Positions 15,294-26,946 of a DNA stretch of 64,000 nucleotides are shown here, piece after piece. The notes under the pieces are model-generated. The model saw only the letters and a program-made list of their open reading frames with translations. It was not told where the DNA came from and ran no database searches. The position numbers and the translations under genes are program-made. The stretch comes from Mugil cephalus (Eukaryota; Chordata; Actinopteri; Mugiliformes; Mugilidae), in NCBI RefSeq assembly GCF_022458985.1, contig NC_061770.1, positions 6,233,506-6,297,505 on the forward strand, read 5' to 3'. Position 1 is the first letter of the stretch, and each line of letters starts with the position of its first letter.

Positions 15294-17282
15294 TTGGCCT
15301 GATGAAGCACTGACTCACTGAAATTAATAAGACTTCAGAGACTGATTTTAAGGGCTGGACAGAAACTTTAAGTAACCCCATGTGGATCAACAATAAACGA
15401 AGAAATGGACCCTGAAAGAGAAAAGATTGTTTTAGGGACTGTGACTGAGTTTGGTGAAAGTTGCTCTCCAAACATGGACTAACATTGTCTGCACTTATTT
15501 ACTTCTCATACATATATGTGTGCACCTCCAAAAGCATTATGCTGATTTTTGATTTTATCCAAATGTTGAAATTGACAAATGGAGCGAACAAACAGACATT
15601 ATATTCATATATGTCATATTTACCAGAAAAGTGCTTTACAAGAAACATGAAACATGCAGATAGAAAGTACAGCGAAGGCAAAATACTCAAAATGCTTAGA
15701 CTACAAAGTTAAAATTGAAAATGAGTTGAACTGATTTTTGTTAAAAAAAAAAAAATCTTTTAAAATGTGCACTGATTTGGTTTCCCACAGATTTTTCTTC
15801 TTTTTTTCCCTTTAAAAAATCCGATGTTGCCATTTGCCTCACCTTGAAAACCCTGAATCACTCATGTGGACCTTTTAACCTTAGGCTTGGTCTTTTCTCC
15901 AGGATTCACTTTTGAAAATTCACTTTAAGCAACACGTCTCTGTCTGGACCAATAATTATCAATTGAAGGCAGTTGACCTTGGTTAAGAGCAAGTTTCAGT
16001 GAATTTAAAAGTATTTGTTGATGTACATATGTTCCACAGGATGACTCCAACCTTTGTGTTGACAGATATTTTTCTCTGATGTGAACAATGCAACTTTGAC
16101 CCTTGTACAGTTTTGTTGATAGACAGATGACTTTGCACTTATTTCTTCAGTTTGTGATTTATTGTAAATATTTCTTTACAGATGGTTCTTGTGTATATTG
16201 AAAAGTGTTAATATTGTGTCCTACATTTCCCTCTTTGTGTTTCTGATTTGTACTTTATTTATGTATCATTTCTCAACATTTCACGTCCACACTCATGAAT
16301 ATTTGATATCAGTACACGTCTTCATCTTCCTGATGAGCTGTTTGGAAGTAGTCTGAAGCACATACAACTACACTGCAGAACACTTTCAAGTCCTCTTTAC
16401 AGTTCTGCATTGAAGTGTTCCCTGTGCATCATAAGGTTAATCAGAAGTCAAACCAAGTGGCCTGCCATCTAGTGTTGCTGCAGATATCTGCAATGAGATT
16501 TACACTATTTTGTGGTGAAGAGACAAACTCTGCCTCTGTCAAAGGTTCTAACTTTTAAATTTAAATATGATTAATAATATAATATATTTAATATATAATA
16601 TATTTTATAATTATTACAGTATGGATTAGAAAGATTAGAAAGAACAAATTAACAAGATATTTGGTTCTATTTAGGTTTCCATTCAGATGTTTAGTAACAA
16701 AATGGCTAATAACCAATATGAAATATTTTACTCAATGACTTAATTACAAATAAAGCCAACAATATGAAAACATCTATTAAATAGAAGTAAGCACAGATTT
16801 TCATTACAACAATACGCTGACTGTGGGCACTAACAAACCTTGTTGACATTACCAGTTACACAGAAAAATACCACGTACACAGGATGTGGTCAACCATACT
16901 ATACCGGATTTACAACTGTCAGCTGTATTAAAGATTCTAGTGCCTCTTTAGATGCAGGTTAATTTACCCACTAACAGAATATAGCCAGATACAACGTAAT
17001 ATATGTTTAAACTTACAAGTTTGGGGTGTTATTAGAGTCATACACTGCAGAAATAACACTTAGTTTAGCTTCTGTTTCTAATCTCTTTAACTTTCATTTT
17101 CGATTATCTCTTGATAAGCAGCCAGCCATAATTTCCTGAATACCTACTCATGCGAGCGTATAATGGGTGTGTGAATTTAAACAGGAAGTCTCTAAATCAT
17201 GTGTCTGTAATTTTCCGTGTGCATGTAAAGAACACAAAGACATTCATCAAGAGGAGTATTAACAACTGCTGTCTACAAGAGA
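15294..17282 (+). other. Probable 3' UTR of the CCN gene, then intergenic DNA
   Basis: A poly(A) signal AATAAA lies at 15392-15397, only about 100 bases after the stop. AU-rich sequence with ATTTATTG and TTTATTTATG continues to about 16270, and another AATAAA lies near 16748. A long 3' UTR with AU-rich instability elements would be usual for CCN genes, but its end cannot be fixed from sequence. No other gene was recognised up to 17282. Confidence 0.4.
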
Positions 17283-18251
17283 ATGAATACCACGTCTTGT
17301 CAAAGTATCAGCTTTGATTTTGGAGGTAAATTCCTTCCTCCTGTCTACATCTTAGTTTTCATCATCGGACTGGGAGCCAATGGATGGGGACTGAGGTCAA
17401 TGCAGCGCAACTGGACAAAACTGGGAAATGTCAACATTTTTGTTCTCAACCTTGGACTTGCAGACATTTTGTATCTGCTCACACTCCCGTTTCTGATGGT
17501 GTACCACTTTATGAAAAGTAACTGGATCTTTGGAGATGCATTTTGCAAGGTGACAAGATTCTTCTTTAACATGAATCTATATGGCAGCATCGGCTTCCTC
17601 ACCTGTATAAGTGTCTACAGGTACCTGTCCATCGTCTATCCAATGAGGATGAAAGGAAGAATCACTGTCACCCACTCTGTGGCTATCTCAGTCATGGTTT
17701 GGTTGTTGGTGAGTGTTCAGTGTGTTCCAGATATGTTCTTCGTCAAAACAAAATACAAGAACAACACCGCAACATGTTATGAAACCACCACTATGGACCA
17801 TGTTGAGGAATACCTGAAATACAGTCTTGGAAGGACAATCACTGGATTTTGCATCCCGTTCCTCATCATCCTGGGCTGCTATGGACATGTGATTGTTGTT
17901 CTCTGCCGCACTAACACAATTGAAAAGGTACTGAAACAAAGAAGCTTGAAGTTGTTGTTCATTTTGATTCTTCTCTTCTCCGTTTGTTACATCCCCTATC
18001 ATGTACTGAAGAATCTCAACCTCTGGTCAAGAGTTCTCGCCAAGCTGAATAAATGCTCTGAATGGTCTAACAAAGTCTACATTTCTCATCAGTTAAGTCG
18101 TGGCCTTGTGTGTCTGAACAGTGCTCTGAACCCTCTAGTTTACCTCCATGTGAATGAGGATATTATTACTCAGCTCAGACAATTCTTCCAACGTGCTCGG
18201 CAAGCTGTCACGCGGCTGTCCTTTGCCTCCAGTCAAGCACATGTGGTTTAA
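17283..18251 (+). CDS. P2Y1-like G protein-coupled receptor, copy A
   Basis: Single-exon gene of 322 residues with seven hydrophobic segments: a class A receptor of the P2Y1 group. Conserved features are NLGLADILYLLTLPF in TM2, WIFGDAFCK before TM3, YRY in place of DRY at the end of TM3, and FLIILGCYG in TM5. TM6 has YIPYHVLK, the HxxK nucleotide-contact motif of P2Y1; TM7 has QLSRG (QxxR) and NPLVY (the NPxxY motif). The TM3-EL2 cysteine pair (FCK and ATCY) and a second extracellular pair (N-terminal Cys, NKCSEW in EL3) are present, as is an early N-glycosylation site (NTT). These residues suggest an extracellular nucleotide ligand and probably Gq coupling, which is inference. Copy B at 28184 is a close paralogue. 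I cannot assign a particular P2RY symbol. Confidence 0.9.
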   Translation: MNTTSCQSISFDFGGKFLPPVYILVFIIGLGANGWGLRSMQRNWTKLGNVNIFVLNLGLADILYLLTLPFLMVYHFMKSNWIFGDAFCKVTRFFFNMNLYGSIGFLTCISVYRYLSIVYPMRMKGRITVTHSVAISVMVWLLVSVQCVPDMFFVKTKYKNNTATCYETTTMDHVEEYLKYSLGRTITGFCIPFLIILGCYGHVIVVLCRTNTIEKVLKQRSLKLLFILILLFSVCYIPYHVLKNLNLWSRVLAKLNKCSEWSNKVYISHQLSRGLVCLNSALNPLVYLHVNEDIITQLRQFFQRARQAVTRLSFASSQAHVV

Positions 18252-18541
18252 ATTTGAAATGCGTGAAATTTGTCTGTTGTATTGCATCATCTGTCTGTGA
18301 CTTTTACCAGTGTGTGAGTTGTTTTGTGATCTCTTATAACTGCTTGCTTGAAAGTCTTGCTGTTTTGCTGACTTTGTGTTTTAGCATTCAATTTGTTCAG
18401 ACTTCAAGGTCAACTCAGATTTGACACAGTCAACATAAAACAGCTCTGTTCAATAATGTATTAAACTGAGTGTGAAAGCTTAATGGAGATCCGCACCCAC
18501 TATACTGCAGAACATGGTGTGATATGTGTAATGTAGCAGCA

Positions 18542-18547
18542 AATAAA
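18542..18547 (+). terminator. Poly(A) signal of P2Y-like gene A
   Basis: AATAAA 290 bases after the stop codon, within a TG-rich 3' region. It is the first canonical signal downstream of the gene. Confidence 0.5.
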
Positions 18548-19099
18548 ATGTTAGTCTCCACTAGCATCAGACATTGTGTTTTATTTTATTGTCAAACCAT
18601 GTCAGTAATCTGCATCATACAAACAACAATCATACAACAGACACTTACAGAACCAGACACAGACACAGACAGACAGTATTGAATCAGACATGGACCAAGA
18701 ACCCAGAGAGTATGTATCAGATTAAGAAAACTATTTAGGCTATGTGAGTGCACGTCCTTCAATGTTTTTTTTAGGATATTACAATATTGAAAGTGAAAGG
18801 CCTACCTTCCTGAAGAGAGACTTGTTAGGTTTTACTGTACTTCCTTTTGCATGTGTCCACGTTGTAAAACAGAAAACAGTAAAACAGTAAAACTGTTTTG
18901 GAACTAAGAAATGGTCTTATATGATAGAAGTTTAATAGATTGAAGTTAATGGTGTTTGTGCTTTAAATGATTGATTGTTTTAAAGATAGTTGAACTCTCC
19001 TACTACATCAAGTCTCCCTCCATTGACCGCTACAGATGGTTGAACGCCCACTGCTGACTGACAAGAGAAGAACATGCAAACAGTCTTTTAGTGTAGTCA
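18548..19099. other. Intergenic, no gene recognised
   Basis: Short AT-rich stretch between the P2Y-like gene A and the LINE remnant. It has a small ACAGACACAGAC run near 18655-18675 and nothing else I can name. Confidence 0.4.
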
Positions 19100-20690
19100 A
19101 TGAGTCAATGAGATACAGGAGTCAGTGTTGCTGATAAATTTGCAGCAGCTTCTTGTTTTGTTTTTGCATGTACATATAGTACTGAATCATCAGCATAAAG
19201 TTTCAGATTAACATTTGCAAATTTTAGGTAGGTCATTTACATAGAGATTAAAAAGAATCGACCCAAGAATTGAACCTTGGGGTACACCAGTTGAGCAGCT
19301 GAGGTAAGGCGGCATTGAGTTTCCAATCTGCACAGTCTGTTTTCTATTTGATAGATATGATCTCATCCAGCTGAGTGCTCCATCAGAAAAGTTGAAGAGG
19401 GGCAGTTTTGAAAAGAGAATGTTATGGTTTAATGAGTCAAAAGCTCTTTTCACGTCCAAGAAAACAACTCCTACATAACCATCCTGATACAGAAAACCTT
19501 TGATGTTCTCATGAAAATAAAAAAAAATTGCTGTCTTGGTTGAAGGCAGCATAGCGGATCAGTGGTTAGTACTGATGCTTGGTGGAGTTTGCATGTTCTC
19601 CCTGTGTCTGTGTGGGTACTCTGGCTTCCTCCTACTTCCAAAGAAAATGCATGTTAGACTAATTGGTGATTCTAAAGAAAATGCTCCACCCTAGGTGTGA
19701 GTGTGAATGGTTGTTTGTCTATGTGTTAGCTCTGCGATAGACTGGCAACTTGTCCAGGGTGTAACCTGCCTCTTGCCCAGTGACAGCTAGGATAGGCCCC
19801 AGCAGGGATAGGCTCCCACAGGTATAGTCTCCAGCAAACCCCGGGACCCGGGGAGATGTCTTGGTTGAGTGGTGTTTACATAATCTGAACTGCATTGGAT
19901 GGAGCGGGTTATGCCCTTTATTGACATGATCTGTTAACTGCAGTGCAATCCATTTCTCTGCCATTTTTGAAATGACTGGCAAAATACTTATCGCCCGATA
20001 AGTCTCTGGAGATGTCTCTGACCCATTCATCCGTCTAGACATCGACTGTAATTTATAAGTAACTGAAGCTGTCACAAATTGCCCTCCGACATGTCGTGGA
20101 GTGAGGCGGAAAGCAGCAGAGATAATGCCATTATGATAACATAGTTCTTATTTATTTTTTCCCCTTAACTTTAGGGGCTCCGTATATTTGTGAATATTAA
20201 ATCAATTTTTGTTTTAGATGTCTTGGTTATTCTTGTTGGACCTTGAATTATTTGAGTAAGATTGTGATTATTTGGTAGTAGCTTCGGTTTTTTCCTGTCA
20301 GATTTATTGCCCCAGTTACTATTAAAATCACCCAAAACAAGTTTCCCTTTTGAGATCATTGCATTTTAGGATGGTTTTAAGTTAATCATAAAATGTATTT
20401 TTAGAGGAGTGAGGTCGATACAAACATATAACAATGAAAGACATTTCAGGAGAAATGATAATGTTGACTCCAGTACATTCATTATCTATTTCTGCTGGCC
20501 ATTCAGTTAATTTACACTTTAAGTAGCCCTTCACATAAACCAAAAATCCACCCCCTCGCCCTACTCCCCTATCTCTCCTAAACACCTTGTATCCCGAGAT
20601 ATTGATGGCAGCTGTAGGTGATGAAGAAGTTAACCAGCTTTCGGATAAGGCCCAGTAGTAGTCCTTTTGAGTTTAAACGTGATCAACAGA
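19100..20690 (-). mobile_element. LINE (non-LTR retrotransposon) remnant
   Basis: Read on the minus strand from 20690 down, it encodes an endonuclease part (VFRRDRGVGRGGGFLVYVKG, then GKLVLGDFNSNWGNKSDRKK and KIDLIFTN). Next come the start of a reverse transcriptase (YRAISILPVISKMAEKW) and, after a 313-base insertion, the RT core: FLDVKRAFDSLNH, GVPQGSILG, and the catalytic YADD at 19186-19197. Frames are broken several times, including a stop just before YADD, so it is inactive. The domain order and motifs fit an L2/CR1-like fish LINE, though I cannot name the family securely. It lies between the P2Y-like genes. Confidence 0.85.
19544..19856 (+). mobile_element. SINE-like insertion inside the LINE reverse transcriptase
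   Basis: The 313-base segment starts GGCAGCATAGCGGATCAGTG, with a tRNA-like A-box region (AGTGGTTAGTACTG). It continues with GGAGTTTGCATGTTCTCCC and ends with the CCAGGGTGTAACC and GGGACCCGGGGAGA tail of a very common teleost repeat. The 12-base sequence TGTCTTGGTTGA flanks it on both sides (19532-19543 and 19857-19868). That is a target-site duplication of the size made by LINE-driven retroposition. The LINE coding sequence resumes exactly beyond it. The part that would hold the B box seems to be deleted in this copy. Confidence 0.8.
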
Positions 20691-21639
20691 TGATCTTAGC
20701 ATTGTTAAGAGTCTGAAAGAAGGGCATTTTGCGTTGTTTCTTTATCGCTTGATTCAGAGATTTAAGTCTAGTTGTTGGGGTGGAGCATTTGTCCCCATTT
20801 AATGTTGTAGTAGGTGAAGATGGTAATTCTGGTATTTCACTGTGTTTTTAATACAGACATAGGTCCATAACACTTGTTAGCATGCTATACCTTATAGCTC
20901 TGGTGTGGTAGCAGCTTGAGTCTTAGCGGTGTCAGCTAAACTCTAGCAGACAGTAATCATCTGGTGATTCAAATGACCAAAGAGTCGGCCATTTGTACTC
21001 ATTAGACTGAGAAGACCCAGTGAGAAGTTGAGGTCTCCCCCTGTATAGTAGTAGTAGTAGTAGTAATTCTGTAGTCAAAACTGCAACTGTAGATCAAAAT
21101 TGAAGAAGGACCCATTCGCAAAACACACAAGGATATAGGCAGAATTAAATAAAGTTTTACAACTTTAACACGACTTACTGTGACAAACAAAAAGTACTGC
21201 CATCAAGAACAGTACCTGCGCTATAAAAGCAATCATAGTTCACTTTGGGCTCAGATAAGTGTGGTCTTTACAGATGCAGACATACATAAAAGAACTGAGT
21301 CTACTCTGCACCCGGAAGTCAGCTAGAAGCTAGTAGCATGTGTTTATAGATATGCTGTTGGAGAATGTTGCCAATGTGACAAAACTGGTTTCGCTGCATT
21401 TATGCGCACTGCAGAGCAGTGGACACAGGTTTTGATTGCATCCAGATGTTTAAGAGCCTTTCTATATCCATTTGCGTCTGTCTGGGAGTGGAAATGATAG
21501 GAAGCATATAAAAGAACACTTACAAAACGCATTTGTGCATCTCCTTACATCTGATGAAAATAATGCATATGTACTCAATTACAGACACGGGTCTACACAG
21601 AGTGTTAAGCTTCGGAGCAATCTTAACTGTGATAACTAG
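20691..21639. other. Intergenic, no gene recognised
   Basis: No coding signal was recognised. A short trinucleotide microsatellite, (TAG)n, lies at 21046-21063. Confidence 0.4.
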
Positions 21640-22718
21640 GTCTCCCACTGAGATAGTAACCTTCCCAACCTTTAAAAATGTAATCCAGTACAATTACAAG
21701 TTACCTGTTAAAAAATGTATCAGTAATCAGTAACTTACTCTAAGTATCACAATATTAGAGTAATGTACCTGATTACTTTTAGTTACTTTTGGATTACGTC
21801 AATGTAAAACAGGCAAATAAAGACAAAAGTATTAAGAAGATATAAGGAACAAAAAAAATTAAAACAAGAGGAGTACTTGACTTTGATGTGTCCTCTGGAA
21901 AACAAACAGTTCAAATCATCATAAATCATACTATGCCATAGGTTGTAACAAGAATATCTGTAATGATAAGAATTAAATTGATTATTTTTATAATAAATAT
22001 TATTCTTATAATTAGATGTAAAAAATCATCACTTGAAAGAGGCGTGTAAGGTATTAATATGCTTCAGAGTTACCTACATGTCATTGAATTGCCTGTGACT
22101 TGACCAGCATGGCTGTTAACTTTAATTCCAGGTGTGCCAAACATGATCATCTGCTGAAACTCATTTCCTTTGCGTACAGAAGCAGTCAGCCTTAATGGCC
22201 TTGTGCCAAAAGCCCTTTCTGGCACGAACTTTCACTGTCACTGAAGACATGACTTGTTTCCCCCTCTAAACCTACCCAAGAAGACCTGGTTATAATTTAC
22301 AGTAGAACGGGTAAAATGAGGACAGTACAGCGTAAGCATGAATGTAAAACACATGAGACATACAAAACACATATCATATGTTTTCATCATATGTTCCTTT
22401 AACTTTGAAGACAGCATTTTCTTTGCCGTAAGGCATAACTTAACTTAGACTGCATCATGGTGTGGTTGCTGTTATCTGATGAAGATGGAAACTCAAAATG
22501 GTGAATGAAACTCACATGGCGAATGCAGTTTTACCAGCTGTGACCTCACTTTCCATGGGCAGTGTGGGCACAAAGAGGCATGATCATAGACCCACTGGCA
22601 TGATCCACGGCCATGGATGGTAAGGGTGGGATTACATGTTTTTTTCCCTGTATTGTAATGTTTTTTGTATCCTGATTATGTAACACCGCTACATGTAATC
22701 CATTACTCCCCAAGCCTG
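21640..22718. mobile_element. Probable degenerate hAT-like non-autonomous transposon
   Basis: The right end (22691-22718) reads as the complement of CAGGCTTGGGGAGTAATGG with ATTACATGT, the terminus of a widespread fish hAT-like family. The left part (21680-21790) has the matching subterminal run of AGTAACT and GATTACTTTTAGTTACTTTT type repeats. The left terminal repeat is not intact and I see no duplicated target site, so the boundaries are approximate and the two ends might belong to separate copies. Confidence 0.4.
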
Positions 22719-22900
22719 TTGACCACAGCTTAGTCGTTCTGCTCCATTTATGTTTGCGGTGAGTAATTTTAGCACTTGACTCAGGGTAAATGTGCATCAC
22801 CACAAGTTATTTGTACTTGTTCCTTGTTTTACTCATTGAAGTGGATATTGGGATTTTTCATTTCTACATAATGACAAATAATACCCATAATACTTTTTAG

Positions 22901-24368
22901 CAGAGATGGGGCCTCGAGTCTCTGTGACTTGGACTCGAGTCGACTCGAGTCGCTGTTTTTATGACTTGTGACTTGACTTGACAAAAAATAAAAGACTTGA
23001 GACTTGACTAAAGACTCGCGACTTGACTTGACTTGACTTGAGACATGATGACTTGAATGACTTGAGTGTTATTCAGTTTATGTTTTCAGTTTGAATATAA
23101 AATTAATAAATTAATTTAAAGAATATCATCGATGACCCGGTAGGAGTGCAGGCTGAGAATGGCGTTGTTATGATTGCATCACTACCCTGTCAATCAGTCA
23201 TGTCCTCTCTACGTACCTTACGTGTTTATTGGAGAAACCCGCCCTCTCATATTACATATGGATCAACATGTCAGTGGGAGGGGTACCGAGAGTCAATGTT
23301 AGGCTTTTGGAATTACCATTTTGACAGCAAAAGACGAACAGCACGGTACATGCGGCATAAACATCTCGGCAGATGACAACTTCCAAAGCCTAGTTGGTAG
23401 TTAGCTAACGTTAATACTGTTTGAGATGGACTAATGAAGTAATTATTTCAAAATTGAGTAATTATTACAGGCTAAAACGCTAGTAAATCAAGTAGATATT
23501 GCTTAAAAACAGATGATGACATGAATATGGTTTTAAAAATTAGCAAAGTAGGTAAATATAATTTAAAATGTAATAAATATATTTAAACTGTACATGAAAT
23601 AAATAGGATTTTAAAATGAAGTAATGTTTGGTTAAAAACAGCATATGAAGTTGATTTGGGTTAACAGCTGAGTAAATGAGGTGTGTGTGTAGCTTTAATG
23701 CAATGAATATGATGATAAAACTTTAATTTAAGTAAATGTGATTTAGTATGAAGCAAGTTAATAAATAAAAACTACAATTAAGCCTCAAAGAACTATTTTT
23801 TTTTATTTTTACCATGTATTATGTTGAATGTTGCAGGTCTGTCTGACCACACAGTACATCCCATTCTTTTGTTTCACAGATATGCAGAGTATGAAAAGAC
23901 AAGAAACGCCTGCACTGATTGTACACAGCCTGCAATTGCCTTTTTTCTTGTTCTTTGCAAGTCAACTAAAATACTAAACACTATTGGCAGAAGTGACCTT
24001 GTTTAGATTGAAATCCGTCAATAAATAATTTTATGAAATCATTTCTGTTTTGTTTGACTCTATGATGTATTTTACTGATTATCAATAATTATAGTGCAAA
24101 TCCAAATTATTGTCATATTTTTAAACAGGTTGGACACATCGACCAATGATGTTTAGCGACAGTTACTTATATCTTGTCTGTTCAGATTATGAAGTTCAGA
24201 TTCTGCACGTAAAATTGCAATAATACGGTGATTTGACTTGACTTGACATAACCTGTGACTTGACTTGACTTGCCCAAGAAAAAATGACCTGGGACTTACT
24301 TGAGACTTGAAAGTTAAGACTTGAGACTTACTTGAGACTTGCACATGTGTGACTTGATCCCATCTCTG
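22901..24368. mobile_element. hAT-type transposon with intact ends and 8-base target duplication
   Basis: The element begins CAGAGATGGG at 22901 and ends CCCATCTCTG at 24368, a perfect 10-base terminal inverted repeat starting CAG as in hAT elements. It is flanked by the identical octamer CTTTTTAG (22893-22900 and 24369-24376), the 8-base duplication that hAT transposases make. Both subterminal regions (22928-23063 and 24232-24354) are packed with ACTTG/GACTTG repeats. The 1468-base body encodes no recognisable hAT transposase; the frame at 23146-23376 has no domain I can identify. It is therefore probably a non-autonomous copy. Confidence 0.85.
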
Positions 24369-24429
24369 CTTTTTAGTATGTTTTGCTAAAAGAATTTTAA
24401 TGGACAGTGGACTATACAATATATAATGA

Positions 24430-25020
24430 CATAATGACCCTTCCTTGAGAAAACCACTAATCAGTGAGGCTAACTGGGAAAAAAAGGTTCAATTTGTATA
24501 AAGATTGGACTCTGGAGTAATGGAAGAAGGTCATGTTGTCTGATGAGTCCAGATTTACCCTGTTCTAGAGTGACTGGGTGATCAGGGTAAGAAGAGAGGC
24601 AGATTAAGTGATGCCCCCATCATGCCTATTGAAACCAGTCTGTGGGGGCATTGCTATGACCAGGTTATTCCATCATAATTGTTTTTCTTCCCTGATGGTA
24701 CAAGTGTATTCGAAGATCACAATGCCAGGATTCATGGGCCTTAAATAGTGAAAGAGTGGTCAGGGAGACATCATTTTCACACATGGATTGGCCACCACAG
24801 AGTCCAGACCTTGACCCCATTGTGAATGTTTGGGATGTGTCAGACTCTCCCATCACCAGTACCAGATCTTGGGCAAAAATTAATGCAACACTGGATGGAA
24901 ATAAATCTTGTGACATTGCAGAAGCTTCTTAATGAAACAATGCCACAGTGAATGCTGCTGTAATCAAATCTAAAGGCCTTTTTTTATGGTGCCGACTTTT
25001 TTTTTTTTTTTGGCCAGACA
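24430..25020 (+). mobile_element. Tc1-like DNA transposon remnant (second family)
   Basis: A decayed transposase reading with the sense strand: TGATGAGTCCAGATTTACCC (DESRFTL), a TGGGGGCATTGC segment, and CACAGAGTCCAGACCTTGACC (PQSPDLDP, the last part of the DDE domain). It then has the long T run and GGCCAGACA that form the right terminal part. The same family occurs at 35190-35635, with more of the DDE domain readable there. Stops and frameshifts are numerous. Confidence 0.75.
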
Positions 25021-25189
25021 ATTACATAACACTTCAGCCTTTCTTTAACAGACTTAACAATCATTTCATGCAGAAAACATATAATAAGAAATATCCAACA
25101 CAGAGCTTTTTTTCCTCCTTTGTCCTCAATATAAGAAAATCCATATCTCATGTAGTCAGTATTGTGCAGATATTCTATATTGACTGCAA

Positions 25190-26946
25190 CCACCTCATCA
25201 CACCAATAAAGCCCGTGCAGCTGGGCCCTCCTGGTGGACCAGTGGCCGTGAGAACGCTCCTGGAATGGACTCTCCAAGGCCCAGCACAACACATGAAGCT
25301 CAGCCTTAATGCACCACAGTGTCTCTTCACATCCACATTGTCCCCACTTGACCTCTTTTCTCATGTGGAGAAACTGTGGCAGATGGATGTTCTTCCTTAT
25401 CCCAGTGAGAAGCAGGCCGCGAGATCCTGCCAAGACCAGGAAGCCATTCACCTCCTTCAGGAGCAAACCATCAGAGTGAATGTCGATGGCATTGAGCAGA
25501 AGCTGTTTTGCCACAGCTCAGAAGCAGCGAGAGGAGGTTACTGAAAGACCCAGAGAAAGCCACTACATATCAGGCAGAGATCCATAAGCTAGTGGATGCC
25601 GGCTATGTGGTGAAGCTGGAGCCAGATCAGGTGGAAACCACAGAAGAGTCCTGGTATATACCACATCATATAGTCCAACATAATGGAAAGAACTGGGTGG
25701 TGTATAACTGCTCCTTCCAGTGTCAAGGCCACAATCTGAATGAGCTCCTGCTGCCAGGCCCTCTCTAAGGCCCCTCATTACTTGCTGTGCTTCTCCGCTT
25801 CCGAGAGCATGCCCTCACCTTCAGCAGTGACATCTGAGGGATGTTCCGTCAAGTACGGCTGCTCCAGACAGACAGACCACTGCTCTCCTGTGGAGAGACC
25901 TGAAGCCAGACAGCCCACCAAGCGTGTATGAATGGCAAGTCCTCCCCCTTGGAACCACCTATGGTCCCTGCTGTGCACCATTTGCATTGCAAAAACATGT
26001 GCTGGACCACAGCTAGCCAGGGGTGGATGTGCAAGTCATCATAGAGAAGTCCGTCTATGTGGACAACTGTCTGCACAGCCTAACCTCAAGAGAAGCTGCT
26101 AAAGCTCTGGTGGACAAACTGCACCATTTTCTGTCTGAAGGAGGATTTGAGCTGAGGCAGTGGGCCAATAACGACCCCTCCATCATCACCCACCTTCCTT
26201 CTGAAGACAGGTCAGACACCTGTGAACTGTGGCTGAGCTATGGTCGGTCAGGTGTCCAGGAGTCAGCCCTCGGACTACAATGGCACTGCTCATCAGACAC
26301 CCTGTCCTACAAGCATCGCACGATGGATTGCTCAGTAGCCACAATGAGGAACATATACAAAATTCTTGCCAGCCAATATGATACATAATACCTTACACCA
26401 CCAGAGCAAAGGTCCTCATTCAGTGCTTGTGGAGCAAATGGAGAGGCTTGGATGACCCGCAGCTCCCAGATGACCTTACAGAAATCAGGAGGAAGTATTG
26501 GATACTGCGGGGGCGTGCGTCGACACCAAAGGAAGTGCACGGATTGTAGGAAGTGGAGAGGGAGACCAGACCCACCTAAGATGGCTGACCTCCCCGCAGC
26601 TAGACAGCGCACTTTTGAGCCTGCCTTCTATTCTACCAGCGCCGACTGATTTGGGCTATACATCGTCATCAAATTCACTCCTTGAATTCAGGGCCAGCTG
26701 TGGACTTGCAAGTGGGGGATATTGTCATGATTGTGGACAACCAGTTGCCCTGGGCCCTCTGGCCTGTGGGAAAGGTCACTCAAGTCTTAGGTGGAGCTGA
26801 CAACTGTGTCCGGTCTGCCAAGGTGATGGTGAAGAACAGAACTTACACCCAGCCTGTGGCGAGGCTTATAAGTCTCTCTGCTCTTTCTGAAGAGGAATAG
26901 TGGCCTTTCCAGAGATTTGAATTCACTCCTTGAATTTGGGGGCAAC
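25190..26946 (+). mobile_element. BEL/Pao LTR retrotransposon, degenerate pol region
   Basis: Broken frames encode BEL/Pao-type pol segments in order. VQLGPPGGPVAVRTLLEWTL is at about 25215. RRLLKDPEKATTYQAEIHKL with WYIPHHIVQHNGKNWVVYNC (start of RT) is at 25520-25770. KSVYVDNCLHSLTSREAAKA (the RT YVDD-like site, here YVDN) runs to ALGLQWHC at 26045-26290. A cysteine-containing integrase part with KWRGRPDPPKMADLPAARQR is at 26530-26620, and the pol C-terminus, DLQVGDIVMIVDNQLPWALW, at 26695-26880. A purine-rich tract (TTTGGGGGCAAC) sits directly before the 3' LTR. The RNase H part is deleted, several stops are present, and no gag or 5' LTR was found, so the copy is inactive and 5'-truncated. 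Confidence 0.85.

Noticed and set aside
17345-18002. Minus-strand frames opposite P2Y-like gene A (and the similar one opposite gene B)
   Set aside because: Their similarity to each other only mirrors the paralogy of the receptors.
24948-25544. 198-codon frame starting in the Tc1 remnant
   Set aside because: It is a chance fusion of the transposon end with BEL/Pao pol sequence, not a gene.
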